NCBI GenBank assembly: GCA_037974965.1 | Contig: JBBPFI010000007.1 | Span: forward strand, 372,001-436,000 | Source: Dacryopinax spathularia | Taxonomy: Eukaryota > Basidiomycota > Dacrymycetes > Dacrymycetales > Dacrymycetaceae | DNA length: 64,000 nt | Direction of reading: 5' to 3' | In this document: positions 34,514 to 45,824 of the stretch, in pieces | Layout of the letters: every line of letters starts with the position of its first letter | Numbering within the stretch: position 1 is the stretch's first letter | Position numbers and translations under genes: made by a program | Notes under the pieces: model-generated | The model's database searches: none | The model's input: the letters and a program-made list of their open reading frames with translations, nothing else | Told to the model about the DNA's origin: nothing

Positions 34514-36405
34514 GGCTGGGTGTTGGTCGGTGAAGCTGGTAAGACTGCCTGGGTTGCGAGCTGTCGGACTGCGCTGAGGGTAGCGTTAAGTCGCCTGAGC
34601 TCGCCATTATATAGGTGACGAGCCGGCTGACGGGTCCGGTACAACACCATAGAGGCGGTACCGGGCACACATGAGCCTGTGGCAGCCTCATGGATCCAGA
34701 ACTTGTGGAGGACATTAGCAATCCCCCTTGAAGAAATCCAGAGTGTCATGGTGAAGACTACGGGTCCGAAGGTCCACGCTCTTGAGCGGTTCGCTTAAGG
34801 GTAATGGTCGAACGTTGGCCGTCTCTTCATGAATGGAGGTTCATGACTTGGTTCCTAGTTCCTGCTCGACGACCATGTGTGGAAAGGCTTCCTCGCAGAG
34901 AAGCTTGCTCGCAGCGAAGCTCGACTGGTGAGCGCAAGTCCGGTGAAAGAGAAGTGCGGAGGCCGACGAACCACCTTCGAAGGACCGCAATTTTCCTTTT
35001 GCGCAATACGGTCTTCAAAGCTCGCACATGCCCACCGGTACCGAGGAAGACTAATGGAGAGGAGAGCGGCAGTAGCCGCCTACAGATCGCGAGGTAGACG
35101 AGGTACAATACACTTTTGCAGAGTCAACATTGGTGGTCCATGCCGACGGAGCGTCACGTGTAGCAAGTCAAGGGACTCGTCTTCCCGCGTCTTCACGTTC
35201 ACTTTCCTCCGCTTCTTCTTGGTTGCTCCGTTGTCTGATTGTTCCTGCTGATGTTGATGTCGTTGATGGCTGACTTCCCACGATGATGCTCGGGCTTGCG
35301 CTCGGCCAACATTACATAGCACGGCGTGTCAGAGGGCGTCGGCGTGAGGCCAACTTGCACGGCTCTCGCGAAGCGGTAGTCGGAGTGGTCCACAGGGGGA
35401 AGCTCCGCCATACTCGGCATTACCATCATCTGCGGTCTTCTGCTATCTTTCAAGCCTTCTCTTGCTGGAAGAGGGACTCTATACTAGCAGACCATGACAC
35501 CATCCAATACCGGATCGCGATCTATACCGTTCGGCGCGGCCGGTCGCTTTAGGAAGCGCTCCTTTGGCACCGCTCTGACTAAGTGTGCCTTCTGGAAGGC
35601 ATCTGCTTCGGAATCTGATGGTGGACAGGCTGCCATCCCTCGAACTTGAGACGTGTCTCCCAACTTTGACAGCCCTCTGTGCCCTGCATCATCTCTCCGA
35701 GATCTCTCTTGGCTAATATTGATCGTATTCCTCCGGATAGAGCATCCGCGCTGCTCGGACTGCACCGGACTTCCACAGCTACCTTTAGAAGACATTGCGA
35801 GATTTATTGGAAACCGCTCCACTTGCCCTGAGTGGTAGGTGCAGTAATGAGCAGAGAGGTACCGCGGTGCTTTGTGCTTCTCATGGGAGAAGGCCAGAAT
35901 TGGTGCCCACTTCCGGACTAATAGAGGTGCACTCACGAGCGCAGCCCCACCCTCCTGAGCGGGTTTAATGGCTTTGTAATTTTCTCTGCGGCAAGAAGGC
36001 TTCCAACTCTTGAGCGGCCCCGAGGAAGAGACGAACATGCTCGGTTAAGCTGTCGTGCAAGCTGCAACCGCTGGGAAGGTGTGTTTTGGACAAGGACCGC
36101 CGACGAACGCGCGAACATCCGATCGTTACGTGTGCGGTCGGTAGCACCGCGACCTCGGTACCTTTCTCGCACTCGTACGCTCTTCCTTCTTCCCAAGTTC
36201 TCCAGCTAACTTCGGTCAGCAGAGTCATGGTCATCCTTGTATGAATTGCTCTTCTGGCGAAAGGAAGACACGCAGAAAAGTGAGGACTTCTGGTCGTATA
36301 CGCCCAGGCAATCGCCCAAGCACCCCCCCGTCACTCTCCTGTATGACAAATTTGCGGGAGAACACAAGGAAAGGTCTCCATTGATATACGATACAGCCCA
36401 AAGCA
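34514..36405. other. intergenic, mostly unexplained
   Basis: Beyond the copy A promoter (34606-34683) I find no supported gene in this 1.9 kb. Minus-strand open frames of 89 and 184 codons (35965-36234 and 35484-36038) have no family features and no clear way to join each other. Confidence 0.4.
34606..34683 (-). promoter_or_regulatory. promoter block of secreted-protein copy A (GCCACAG box and TATA)
   Basis: On the minus strand GCCACAGGCTCATG begins at 34683 and CCTATATAATG carries a TATA box beginning at 34613, 70 bp downstream. The ATG is at 34513, 100 bp after the TATA box. Copies B and C have the same order and nearly the same spacing. The leader also holds CTCAGCGCAGT, shared by all three. 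Confidence 0.7.
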
Positions 36406-36973
36406 TCACTGCTTCTCGCTCGTCTTCGTTCCAAAATGCCCCAGATGGATCCCATGGCTAGGCTCCTCACCGTGTCGTTCCCTTTCGAAGTCCTCAACGG
36501 CCTCAGCTAAGCGGAAGGCCATTCGGCGGTCCTAGTCAGGCACAAAGTGGTCATCAGCCTTGGAATCAGGCACGTTCGCGCCGAGAGTGATGGACGAACC
36601 ATGGACAACGTGCTTACTTCGTGTAGCACTTCTACGGCAGCTTTGACTTGCTCGTTAAGCAGGTCTCGATTGGCGTCGGGTTCTTGTTTAGCTAGCAAGG
36701 CTTGCTGTATTTCTTGCGCTGCTCTATCGGTCAGGCCCTACGGTCAACTTGTCTTCCCGAAATCGAGAGCCAGGAGGTTGCTTACTCTCGAGCAAGAGAA
36801 TACCCCTGTTCCATGGCTGCATGATCCCGCGATGACCCCAGCTCGAGCTTCTCTTCTCTCAACGTGCGCAGAGCGAGCTCGGCCATCTTATACGCCCGGA
36901 CACCGAGCGGTAGGTCGGAAGGCACATGATACTCGTGTACCTTGTCCAGGATGCTTGCGTTGGCCAAAGACAT
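36406..36973 (-). CDS. small helical protein, unknown
   Basis: Three short exons, none over 190 nt, join in frame to about 138 residues. Exon 1 starts at 36973 (MSLANASILDKVHEYHVPSD) and goes on LPLGVRAYKMAELALRTLRE, SRDHAAMEQGYSLARE. A GTAAGC intron ending CCGATAG leads to AAQEIQQALLAKQEPDANRD and LNEQVKAAVEVLHE. A second intron (GTAAGC...CTGACTAG) leads to DRRMAFRLAEAVEDFERERH and a tail ending TSEKQ. Two consistent introns with branch-like CTGAC sites and an uninterrupted charged-helical product make it believable. I do not recognise the family. An upstream exon is possible. Confidence 0.55.
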
Positions 36974-37354
36974 AACTTCAGGGTTCTCGGGTTCTCGACT
37001 TCGTAGAGGAGGAGAATGTGGGGTAGGGGTCTCTGCTCAGGGTAGCCCATTTCTGGGAGCAGGATAAATACACCTGTCGAGGAGGCTTTGACGTCAGACC
37101 GTGGGATAGCGAACAATCATATTGACGTTACATGATACAGTTTGGCGGGATCAGCCCCCGATACAAAAAGTCGGAACAAACAGGCACACGTAGGCGATGA
37201 ACAAATAATGCTGTACCACGGCCATGTCTCGGACGTGCGGAGTGTCCCTAATAAAAGAAAGAGTTATATGCAAGGAGGAAGTCGGCCCGAGGGTCCGTGC
37301 ACTATGATGCACTGAAGATGGAGAGGCGGGAGGAGAGTATGCACAGCTCGAGTC
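36974..37354. other. intergenic
   Basis: Upstream flank of the small helical gene and 3' flank of the membrane-protein gene. No feature was recognised. Confidence 0.4.
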
Positions 37355-40327
37355 TCATTGTCGGCCCGACAAATCAATCCCTGCGGGGTCGGAGCGGCTA
37401 GGGTTCGCGCCCCGCGACCTCGACTTGCGGAAAGACGACGCCGGCGTCGACACGGGCTCTTCCAACCCTAGACCATACCCTCCCCCTCTGTGCAGACTGC
37501 TCCGGGGAGTACTAGTGGAAGTCATCGACGTCGAAGCGCCATACGACATATCCAGCTCGAGGGAAGGGTTGTCGATCGAGACGGCGTCGTATTGCCCGCC
37601 GCCGCCGAATGAGTCCCGCACGCTCGGAGGAGCAGCGCCGGGCGGGAGCGGCCGGGGCGGGACGTGCGGTTTGTCTTTGTATCGTCTGGGCGAGGTCGGA
37701 GTGGGCTCGTCGGCGGTGCTGGCGGGTAGCGTGGGGAGGGAAGGGTAGCCAAATGTGAAGCGTTTCATGCTCCCTGATCGGCGCGGTTCGTCCTCCCGCT
37801 CCCGTGGGCTACCGAACGCGGCGCCGCTAAGCTCGAGAGGCGACATAACCTCGTCCGACCCTCGGCTACTACGCCAAGCAGTCGCAGGAGGCGGAGGAAG
37901 CTCGTCGTCCAATTCCAATTCGGGACTGAACGCCTGCTGTCTCGTCCATGCGCTCGGCGGCGAGCTGGGGAGACTCGGGCTGGCAGAGGCGTTGTACCCC
38001 CGACGGAGGGGGGAAGGGACGGGCGAGTCGAGTAGGTCGGTCCGGCTGCCGAGGAGGTTGGAGCTGCTTAGGCCTCTATGGTGGCCGAGGAAAGGGGGGA
38101 CGGGGCGTCGGCGGGGCGGGGTTGAGGGTGCGGGCGGGGCAGGAACAGCGGCTGCGGGGATGGGAGGGACGGGAGGCGTTGCGGCTCGGGAGGAATTGGT
38201 GGGGAGTTCGGAAAGAGCGTCGTGGTATACCGTATTCGTACTGATCGTGCTCAGCCTGTTCGTCCCGTTCTCCTTTGCCTGTCCTTGCAGCTGTTGACCC
38301 CCGGAAGATGCAGGGCCAGAAGCGGCAATAGGCGGCGGCTGAGGGAAAGACCTCGCAATCCCCCCCATCTCCAGCCAGCTCTTCAGACTGCTCCCAGCCT
38401 CCGTCTTCACTTCTGCCATCTCCGGCAGCTTCAGCTCCTGCTCCTGCTCCTGCTCCGTCTCACTCTCCGCAGCTGCCTCTTCTGCGGGATCTGCAGCGGA
38501 CAAGGAACCGGCGTGCCCCTCTTGACTTGAGCTGGACGCCCCGGCTGGGGAACCGATAATCCCCATCCGCTTGAACCAGCTTAACCTCCCCATTTTGGGC
38601 GAGGGGCTGCGCGTAGCTCGTTGAGCCACGAGAAGCTCGGCAGTCTCGTGTTCCCCTTCCCCAGGCGTCTCAGGCCTCGACTGAAGGGAAAGAGGGAGCG
38701 TAGTGCCCGACTGGTTCGCCGACCGCGTCGCCCCGCTGAGGAAGGTGGAATGCGAGTCCCTCGTCGCTCCGACGCCGAGGGGTGGGGAGAGGTGCGGGGA
38801 TGCGGCTTCAGCGACGGGAGGGAGTGGGGTGGGCCCGGAGGTGGAGGGAGGAGGGGAATGGAATGGCGGTGGGCTGAGAGGGGGAGACTGATGTCCCACA
38901 AGAGGGGTTTCTTCCTCCAGCATGAGCCCGTCTTCCGCCGCCGTCCTTGACACCTTTCTCGCTACTCCTATGAGAGAACTGCCCGTTCTCCTGCTTCCTC
39001 TGCTACCTCCGCTCCCCCCACTGCCTGTTCCCCTGCTGCCTCGAGAGCCGGTGATTAGGGCAAGAGTGCGTCCAGCCCAACTGGAGACACTCCTCCTCTG
39101 CTGAGCGCGTTCCCTCGCCGCCCTCTGCTCCGGTGTCCAGAGATCGAACACAGTACCCTGGACCATAACCCTCCCGTCGCTCGGCCCGCCCTGCCCGCCC
39201 CGGCCGAAGAACATGCTCTGATGCACTGAGTGCGAGCGCTCAGCGGGGATGCGGCGTTGCGCTACGAGGGGCCGGTTCCGACGTTGACGCCAGCGGAAGA
39301 GGCAGAGTAGCAGGAGGAGGAGAAGGAGGAGGGCAAAGAAGAGGCCTATGGTGAGGGCTATTATGTCGCGTGTTGGGAGGCCTTTCGAGGCTGCGCCCAC
39401 GGGGGCTAGGGTGGGCGTGGAGGAGGTGGTCGAGGCGGTTGATTGCGCCGAGAGGGAGGATTGGGATGCTTGACTGAGCGAGGAAGCTGCGGCGACGCTG
39501 GCGGTGCTCCTAGTTGACTCGGCTGGCTGCGACGTCCGCGATACGGAAGAGACAGAAGCGACGCTCGCCACGCTAGCGAGTGAAGTGACGCTCGCCCCGC
39601 TCGCCGTCGACCTCGCACTCTCGACCGACCGCACACTCTCCGTACTCCTCACGCTCCTCGTACTGCTCCTGCTCTCCCTGACACTCGTCAAACTCTCCGC
39701 GCGCAAACTACTCACACTCTCCCGACTGACGCTCCTGACGCTCGCGGTCGAGTGCGTGCTCTCCGTGCTGCCGGTACTGAATACCGATACTGCACTAGAG
39801 GCTTGGGAGAAGATGGAGTTGATGGATTGGCTGGCGAGCTCTGCTTCGGATAGGGCGGAGAATGCGGAGGAGATCTCTTGGGCGAGGGAGGTGGAGCGGA
39901 TCGAGGCGCCTGAGAGGGTGGAGAGGAAGGCGCGGTCGGTCGTTATCGCTGGTGGGGCGGTCGTCGTAGGTGGCGGCGCGGGAGGTGCGGTAGTGACGGG
40001 AGGAGTGGGGAAGTCCTCGCTCGCCGCGCTAGCGATAATCGAAGCCGGATCAGTAGGAGCAGCCTCAGCGTCCCCCACCGGCGAGCTCGGCCCTCCATAG
40101 ACCCACGCTCCGTCCGTCCCTAACGGTATCTACTCCCACATCAGCCAATGCCCAGAGGGAAGGGGGGAATAAAGGAGGCGCACCGACGGCCCATAATACG
40201 TCTGAGGCAATTGCACGACCGTATATTCCCTCTCGCCGTTCGGACCGATATAGGCGGAATAGGAGAGGTAGGCGGGGAGGGGCTGGGCGGTTGGGTTTAT
40301 ATCTGCTTGCCGCCCCTGATTTGGCAT
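37355..40327 (-). CDS. Ser/Thr-rich single-pass membrane protein, putative cell-surface sensor or mucin-like
   Basis: Two exons, about 970 residues. Exon 1 begins at ATG 40327 (MPNQGRQADINPTAQPLPAY), runs through NGEREYTVVQLPQTYYGPS and joins over an intron ending GGGAGTAG to IPLGTDGAWVYGGPSSPVGD. A long Ser/Thr/Ala-rich ectodomain follows, with irregular repeats such as SVRSTESVRSVESARSTAS. One membrane span comes next, DIIALTIGLFFALLLLLLLL, followed at once by a basic stop-transfer motif (FRWRQRRN). The remaining 600 or so residues are cytoplasmic, Pro/Ser-rich and low complexity, ending GIDLSGRQ. The topology resembles fungal mucin-like wall sensors (Wsc/Msb2/Mid2 type), but no WSC domain or N-terminal signal peptide is visible, so this is analogy only. 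Confidence 0.7.
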
Positions 40328-41668
40328 GTCTATGTGGCTCGCCTGGGAGTGGCGAGGGTTTTGTTCGGGTGGTGGGATGTTGATGTTGATGTTGATGAAA
40401 AAAGGAGTTAGTACCAGTACTAAAATCAAACTCTTACGCTCAAAGACCAGCTCTTGTAGATCGAAACCTTCGTAGTCGAACCCAGTCGTAGTCGAAATGT
40501 CGAAGTAGCGTTGTGTCGAAGTATCGTTATGTCGTCCTGGCGAACCATCAGCAACCCAACATTACACATTCCCTTGCAAGAGCGCTACATACCAGCCGTC
40601 GTCCTCTCTCAGAGAAGGATGAAATCAGGACCTGCTGTCAGTCAAAATAAAAAAGTGTTAGTAGTCTAATTATCGTGTGTGCGGTATTAATGATGCGCAA
40701 AGGGTAGATGATGAGATGGATGATAGAGGTTGAAAGGTGAGGACGGGGAGGGGAAGTTGGTTGGTTTGAACGCCCACATCCGCGTTCGCGCGCTGTTCGG
40801 CTCGGCACGCACTCGGGGTTGCGGATGGAAGGGGGGACGCGGCTGTTTTATATCTCATCACGTGCTGGTCCCTTACCCTCCTTACACCCTAACTACGCTC
40901 CCGACATCGCCCACATACTGTAGATGGTCGTAAGCCGAGGTAGGACAAGAGTTGGCAGATTAAATTCTTTACCCCCACCCCCTTGGAAACGGGAAGAAGG
41001 AATGACGTGCCGGACGGAACCTCAATGACACATGAAGGAACGGAGGGAACGGAGGGAATGGAAGCAAGGGGGTATGATTATGAGGTATCCTAATGGATGG
41101 GTATGCCCGATTGGGGAAGCCCGGGGGATTATGATACTGCCTGACAACCCTGACTAGTCTCATTATGCTGACTCTTTGTTCATTGTTCGGTCTGTTGGAG
41201 GGGAGGGGGACGGGGATAGACGGGTGGAGGTCGGTTGCCTTGCTCGCCTCGTTGGTCTCGTTATGCGTGTGCGGGTTGCTGGGGATGCCGTATGAGGACC
41301 TGGTGCCTCTCGGTAGGTTTGGGATTACGTTCTTCGTCGAGCTTGAGGGTGCCTGTCGCCAGGAGACAGTGACGGGATTACGTATCCACATGCTCTCGGG
41401 CGGGATAAGGCCGTTGCAGGGCGAATGTCGAGCATACCGTGAGCTCGTCTTCGTGAGCAACCGGATTTCGAGGCGGGCATATAAGCTTCACGAACACTCA
41501 GCTTTCTGGGCCCAACAGATGTGGGAAGCAGCTCACCATCTTCTCGCGTAACGTCGTCACCCTCCTATTCCCGCAACCACCCAGCGTCGTCAACCCACCA
41601 ACCACTCCCAACCCTCCGTATCCCGTCGACCGCTACTGTGACTGATCACGACGTCCATCTCCCTATGG
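40328..41668. other. intergenic
   Basis: Promoter and leader of the membrane-protein gene, then the 3' flank of the gene ending at 41669. Five tcgaa words lie within 60 bp (40460-40520). Open frames in 40969-41551 on both strands overlap each other and have no family features. Confidence 0.45.
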
Positions 41669-43102
41669 CTACCTGCCCCATTCCCCTCCCCCTCCCCCTC
41701 CTGCAACCTCTTCCACGCCCCTCCCGCCTCCTCCACCGCCAAGCGCCTCAACAGCAGCCACCAAAACATCCTTCACAAGCTCGTCTTCCTCTCTCAGCGG
41801 CACCAGCCACCCCAGCGCCAACCGAGCAGCACGGACACAGCCTTCATACTCCCTCGTCGCTTCCACTATCCCTGCTAGCCGCGTTAGGGTATTCCCTTTC
41901 CTTTCGCTCTCCGCTTCTCGTGGTGGGGGCGGGTCGTACTCCGGATCAGCGCGTCGTTTCCCGTTCGCCTTTGGACTGGCGTATTCCGGACTGTCGGAGG
42001 AGGAGGAGGAGAAACCCCCCCAGGTCCGACGAGGCCGTGGAGGTCGATGAAAGTTAGCTTCCAACGTCCCGCCCACCAGGAGCCCAACGACCTCCAGCGC
42101 GTCCCTCGCGTATGCCAGTTCGAGGCATACGAACTCTCTTACGCCATCGACGAACTCTCGATGCCTGCCGTCTACTTCTAGCTGGATGGATCGGTCGATG
42201 ACTTCCCATGCCTGAGGGGAGTAGAGGGAGGAGCTGAAAGCTTGTGCGATCTCCCGCGCAAGGAGAGAGATAGGGAGTCGGTAGTGCAGGATCGAGCAGG
42301 GCGGTACGTGCAGCGTTGCGATCGCCAGGCTCGCACTGGCATGGCCGACTTCCTCTTCCGTATGCACCCCTGGATGGGCGCGGTCCGCGGCAGGGGCAAG
42401 CTGCACAGGAGCGAGAATCTTGCTGGCTGGACTTGGGCTGTTGTCGAACCAAACCAGGTTTGCGAGTGTCCTGGGAGAGCCGTTGTGGAAGAAATTCGGG
42501 GGGAGGGAGGGGATGAGCGCTTCGACGGGGACGCGGGAGACGATATTCTGCGTTGGGATATGTCCGAAGACGAGCACTTGCTGGAATACGCTTGCCCATT
42601 TCTCTTCCGGCTCCAACTCGTCCACACCCAGAGCTGGCGGTTTCCCACGTCGGAGCAGGTCGAGGGCGTACCATTTCCTTTCTCGTTGCGGGCCAGGAGG
42701 AGCCGAGTTGACCGATATAACGGACAAGTGCACGTCCGGATATCCGCGCTCCGCAAGCGCCGAAGCGTGCCAGAGCGCCAGGAGCCAGCTGGCGCTCGCC
42801 TCGACCCAGGGACTCCTCGGGGCCGTGCCCTTCCCGCTCCCGCCGCTGCCGAACACTCTCCGCCTCACATGCTCCCTCACTTTGGCCTCATCCAGCGCGG
42901 GCTCGCATTCCTGAGCATCGATCTCGTCGGGCCATAAGCTCGTGTATCGGGGAGCGACGAATCCCCGTGCGGGCTCGAACGGGACGGGGGAGAGAGCCTG
43001 GTCGACCACGTAGAGGTACTTAAGCGCTGCTAGCCGGGCGGGGAGGTCGTACCGCGCCATCCAGAGGTTGGGCATGCGTGCATCGCAGTATATCCAGTGC
43101 AT
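41669..43102 (-). CDS. conserved-looking protein of unknown function
   Basis: One uninterrupted frame of 477 residues from the first ATG at 43102 (MHWIYCDARMPNLWMARYDL). The N-terminal half looks globular: LSPVPFEPARGFVAPRYTSL, SPWVEASASWLLALWHASAL, PDVHLSVISVNS, WASVFQQVLVFGHIPTQNIV and SRVPVEALIPSLPPNFFHNG. The second half is helical with a Ser-rich insert (TWGGFSSSSSDSPEYASPKA) and a Gly-rich end. The layout recalls fungal DUF7587-type proteins (a variable N-terminus followed by a module that ends in a 'vlvfG.ip...i' strand), but I hold this weakly. The region before the ATG remains open, so an upstream exon is possible. No signal peptide or membrane span. Confidence 0.55.
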   Translation of the reverse strand: MHWIYCDARMPNLWMARYDLPARLAALKYLYVVDQALSPVPFEPARGFVAPRYTSLWPDEIDAQECEPALDEAKVREHVRRRVFGSGGSGKGTAPRSPWVEASASWLLALWHASALAERGYPDVHLSVISVNSAPPGPQRERKWYALDLLRRGKPPALGVDELEPEEKWASVFQQVLVFGHIPTQNIVSRVPVEALIPSLPPNFFHNGSPRTLANLVWFDNSPSPASKILAPVQLAPAADRAHPGVHTEEEVGHASASLAIATLHVPPCSILHYRLPISLLAREIAQAFSSSLYSPQAWEVIDRSIQLEVDGRHREFVDGVREFVCLELAYARDALEVVGLLVGGTLEANFHRPPRPRRTWGGFSSSSSDSPEYASPKANGKRRADPEYDPPPPREAESERKGNTLTRLAGIVEATREYEGCVRAARLALGWLVPLREEDELVKDVLVAAVEALGGGGGGRGVEEVAGGGGGGEWGR

Positions 43103-45824
43103 CCTGTCCAACTTCTCCGCTTCTCTTCTTGCTTCAGGAAAGTCGGGGTGGATTATTAGGTATTACGTTGAGTAGACGTAGTGGCAAATATATGCGTGTC
43201 GGAGGGAGCGTGTGGCCGAGGTAGGGGTCGGGGTCGGGCGAGGATGATAGGGGGCGGCAGGGCAAGATGTATGCGCGTACTTGGCGTTGATGTATGCGCT
43301 TGGAATCGGGGATGGTGTGCGTACGTGTGGACAGCCTCGGGAGAGTGAGAATATGCCTATGCCGCTCGCAGGCTGGCATCGTCCATTATTTCAGAGTCTT
43401 GCGAGTTGGGGATTGTTGCCTAGAGGGGTTAAAGCCGGTCACAGACCGGGGGTGTGCGTGTACATGGCAAGTATGTAGAGCAGGAGAGAGGGAGAGGACG
43501 AAGGCGCGCTGTGAGTGCGTGGCGCCGCGGTGTTCTTAAAGGGGGCAGAGGAGGGGGAGGCAGAGGCAGATGCCAATTCAGGGGAAACGAGAGAGTGAAG
43601 GAAGGAAGAGTGAGGAAGGGGCACGAGTTGAGCGTTACGATTCGGCCCGGCGGGGGGAGAGAGGCAGAGAGGTGAAGGGGGGCAGAAGTTGAAGAGGCGA
43701 AGAAGGCGGCAGAACTCCGTTCCCCGATACACCGGGCGCATCTATGCATCCCGCGGTCGACCTCCATCCATCCCTCTTCGCACCATGCCCACCTGTGCCT
43801 GCCTGCACAAGCCCCGTTGTGTGTGCGGTGTGCTGTGTGTGTGAGCGTGACGTGCGCACTAAAAGGCCGAAACCGAACAAGGGGGCGTCTGATCACCTCA
43901 GGGTGCACTTTTGCACTCCCTCACTCTGTTGTTGCCCCCGATCAGCGCCGCTCCTGCTCACTGGCTTACGACGATCACACGTGGCGTTTCCATTCCTACA
44001 AAGGTGCAGGGTTCTACCAAGGCCACCCATCATCTTCTGCAGGGAGCGAATAACAGCAACTAGCTTTTGGCACCAGAAGACCAGCCAACCACTAGTACTA
44101 ACGCCGATCCTCCGCTAACCATAAAGTTGCTCATAAACAAACAACCCCCAATTCCTGCGCAGCACACACCAACCCGCCGGACACACCTCGGCAGCGCGGC
44201 ATATCCCCCCCTTCCTGGCCCCGGCAACTAACCAGCACACGCCCACCTGCCGTGCCCGATCTCGCGGTTACCTAATTCGGGGGGAGGACCCTGAGCGCCG
44301 GATCGGAATGCCTCTCCCTTCTTCAGTCTCCAGCAGAACGAAAGAAGCCCTGCTCTGCCACGTCGAAGCCCTCAATAGCTGGCCGGATCCGCCCGTTCGA
44401 CGAATGATATCCCCTTCCGGTAATTTTGGGTGAAGAGGGATGATCCGCCCTAGCTGTTCCAGCGGTCTTCCTATACCTAATCCCAGGGTTCTGTACAAGA
44501 CCTGGATGCAGGCCTCTATTTGGTTTGTATTGCAAGGGTCAACAGCGAGAGTCGCGTGACTCTCCCTCCCTTGTGGCCGAGCTGCCGAACACGGAGCAGC
44601 CAAAAAACAACGCTTGCACGGACGAACGGAACACGGAGACGGAGAAAAACGATCGGATAATCGGAGGAACGGTCGGAGGAAAGCGGAGTAACTGGAATAA
44701 CTGGCGCTATGGGAGGAAAGGAGAAAAGGAGAAAATCTTCGGCTCCGGGTGCAAAGTTCTTCTTCTTCTTCTTCTTCTTCGGGTTGATCCAGGGTTCTTC
44801 CCTTCTTGTCTCCGGTTTCTTCACTCTGTATGCGCGACCGGCCGGCTGGAGCTAACCGTTGTATTGCTTTGTAAGCTCTGCCGGGATGAGGCCGCTTATG
44901 AGCTCTGGGGCAAGTGAGGAGGAGGCTAAAAGTCTATGTATGAGCCACACGGGGCTTGCCTCTTCTCGCACTGGGGTCCACGCTCTTGGTAACGTTATTA
45001 GGGTCGGGCTTCTCCTTCTGCTTCGGCTTCGCGAGGAGGATGTTAGGGATCAACGAAAGGGTCCAATGGATACTTCTGATCACCTGTTCTATGCGGATGC
45101 GGGGTGGTGCTTGGGGATTCTGAGCGTGGGGCTCGAGTGGGGGATAAAGACGACCTTCTGCTTTTGCCCCGGTGGGCGTTTCCCGTGGGGCTCTTGGGTC
45201 AAGAACAACAGCGGACCAGAACAGCGGAGAGAGGAGGAAGAGCAAGAGGCCTCAGCTGACCACCCCCGCACACGCGCGGTACGGGTTTACATACGCGCCT
45301 CTTCTCCCCCGCCTTGCCCCGCGCCCCTCATGGGGACATGCATTCTCGGACCGTAAGGGGCTTGTCGCATGTTGGGGCTTCGATCCCTGATCCTTCCCTT
45401 CCTGATCCGCCCAAGCCTTTGTGTATGTGTTTGTTTACCGGGTCCGGCGACTTGGTTGCGAAAGGAAGGAACGGCCGACTTCGCGGCGTAAGACGGCAGT
45501 TCGAGGGGGTTCTGATATATGAGAAGGGGGGGATCGGCCCGGTCGATCTTTGGCCCGAACAGGCGTATATCCTGGTTTTTTCGAGGGACGCACGGATGTG
45601 GGTGATCAGAGGATGTATGGATACGGACTAGCGTGTGTAGTGTACAGAACAGTGGATGGGAGAACATGAAGGCCAGAGAAAACGATCATCAGCCGGAGCA
45701 TACAGTAGCCCGTCAGCAGACCAAAGCAGTACACATGAGAAGACCACAACGACAGCAACAGCCACAAAAACAGAAGTAGGAGCCAATCGTCGACAGGGCG
45801 AGGGCTCGGCACTCAGTCAGCAAA
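43103..45824. other. long intergenic region
   Basis: 2.7 kb between the start of the unknown gene at 43102 and the 3' end of HOP2, both on the minus strand. It has GC-rich, purine/pyrimidine-biased DNA and a (TTC)8 microsatellite at 44757-44780. Open frames are Pro/Ser/Arg-rich and overlap on both strands, so I call none. Confidence 0.4.
44757..44780. repeat. (TTC)8 microsatellite
   Basis: Eight perfect copies of TTC outside any gene I can support. Confidence 0.9.

Noticed and set aside
35484-36234. Two minus-strand open frames (89 and 184 codons) that might form one gene
   Set aside because: No intron joining them in frame was found and neither resembles a known family.
37425-40100. Several plus-strand frames of 100-200 codons
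   Set aside because: Antisense shadows of the Ser/Pro-rich membrane-protein gene.
41521-42937. Long plus-strand open frames
   Set aside because: They lie antisense to the 477-residue minus-strand frame, which has the more protein-like composition; no features of their own.
43103-45824. Possible genes in the 2.7-kb interval before HOP2
   Set aside because: Overlapping frames on both strands are low complexity, and no exon chain with family features could be built.
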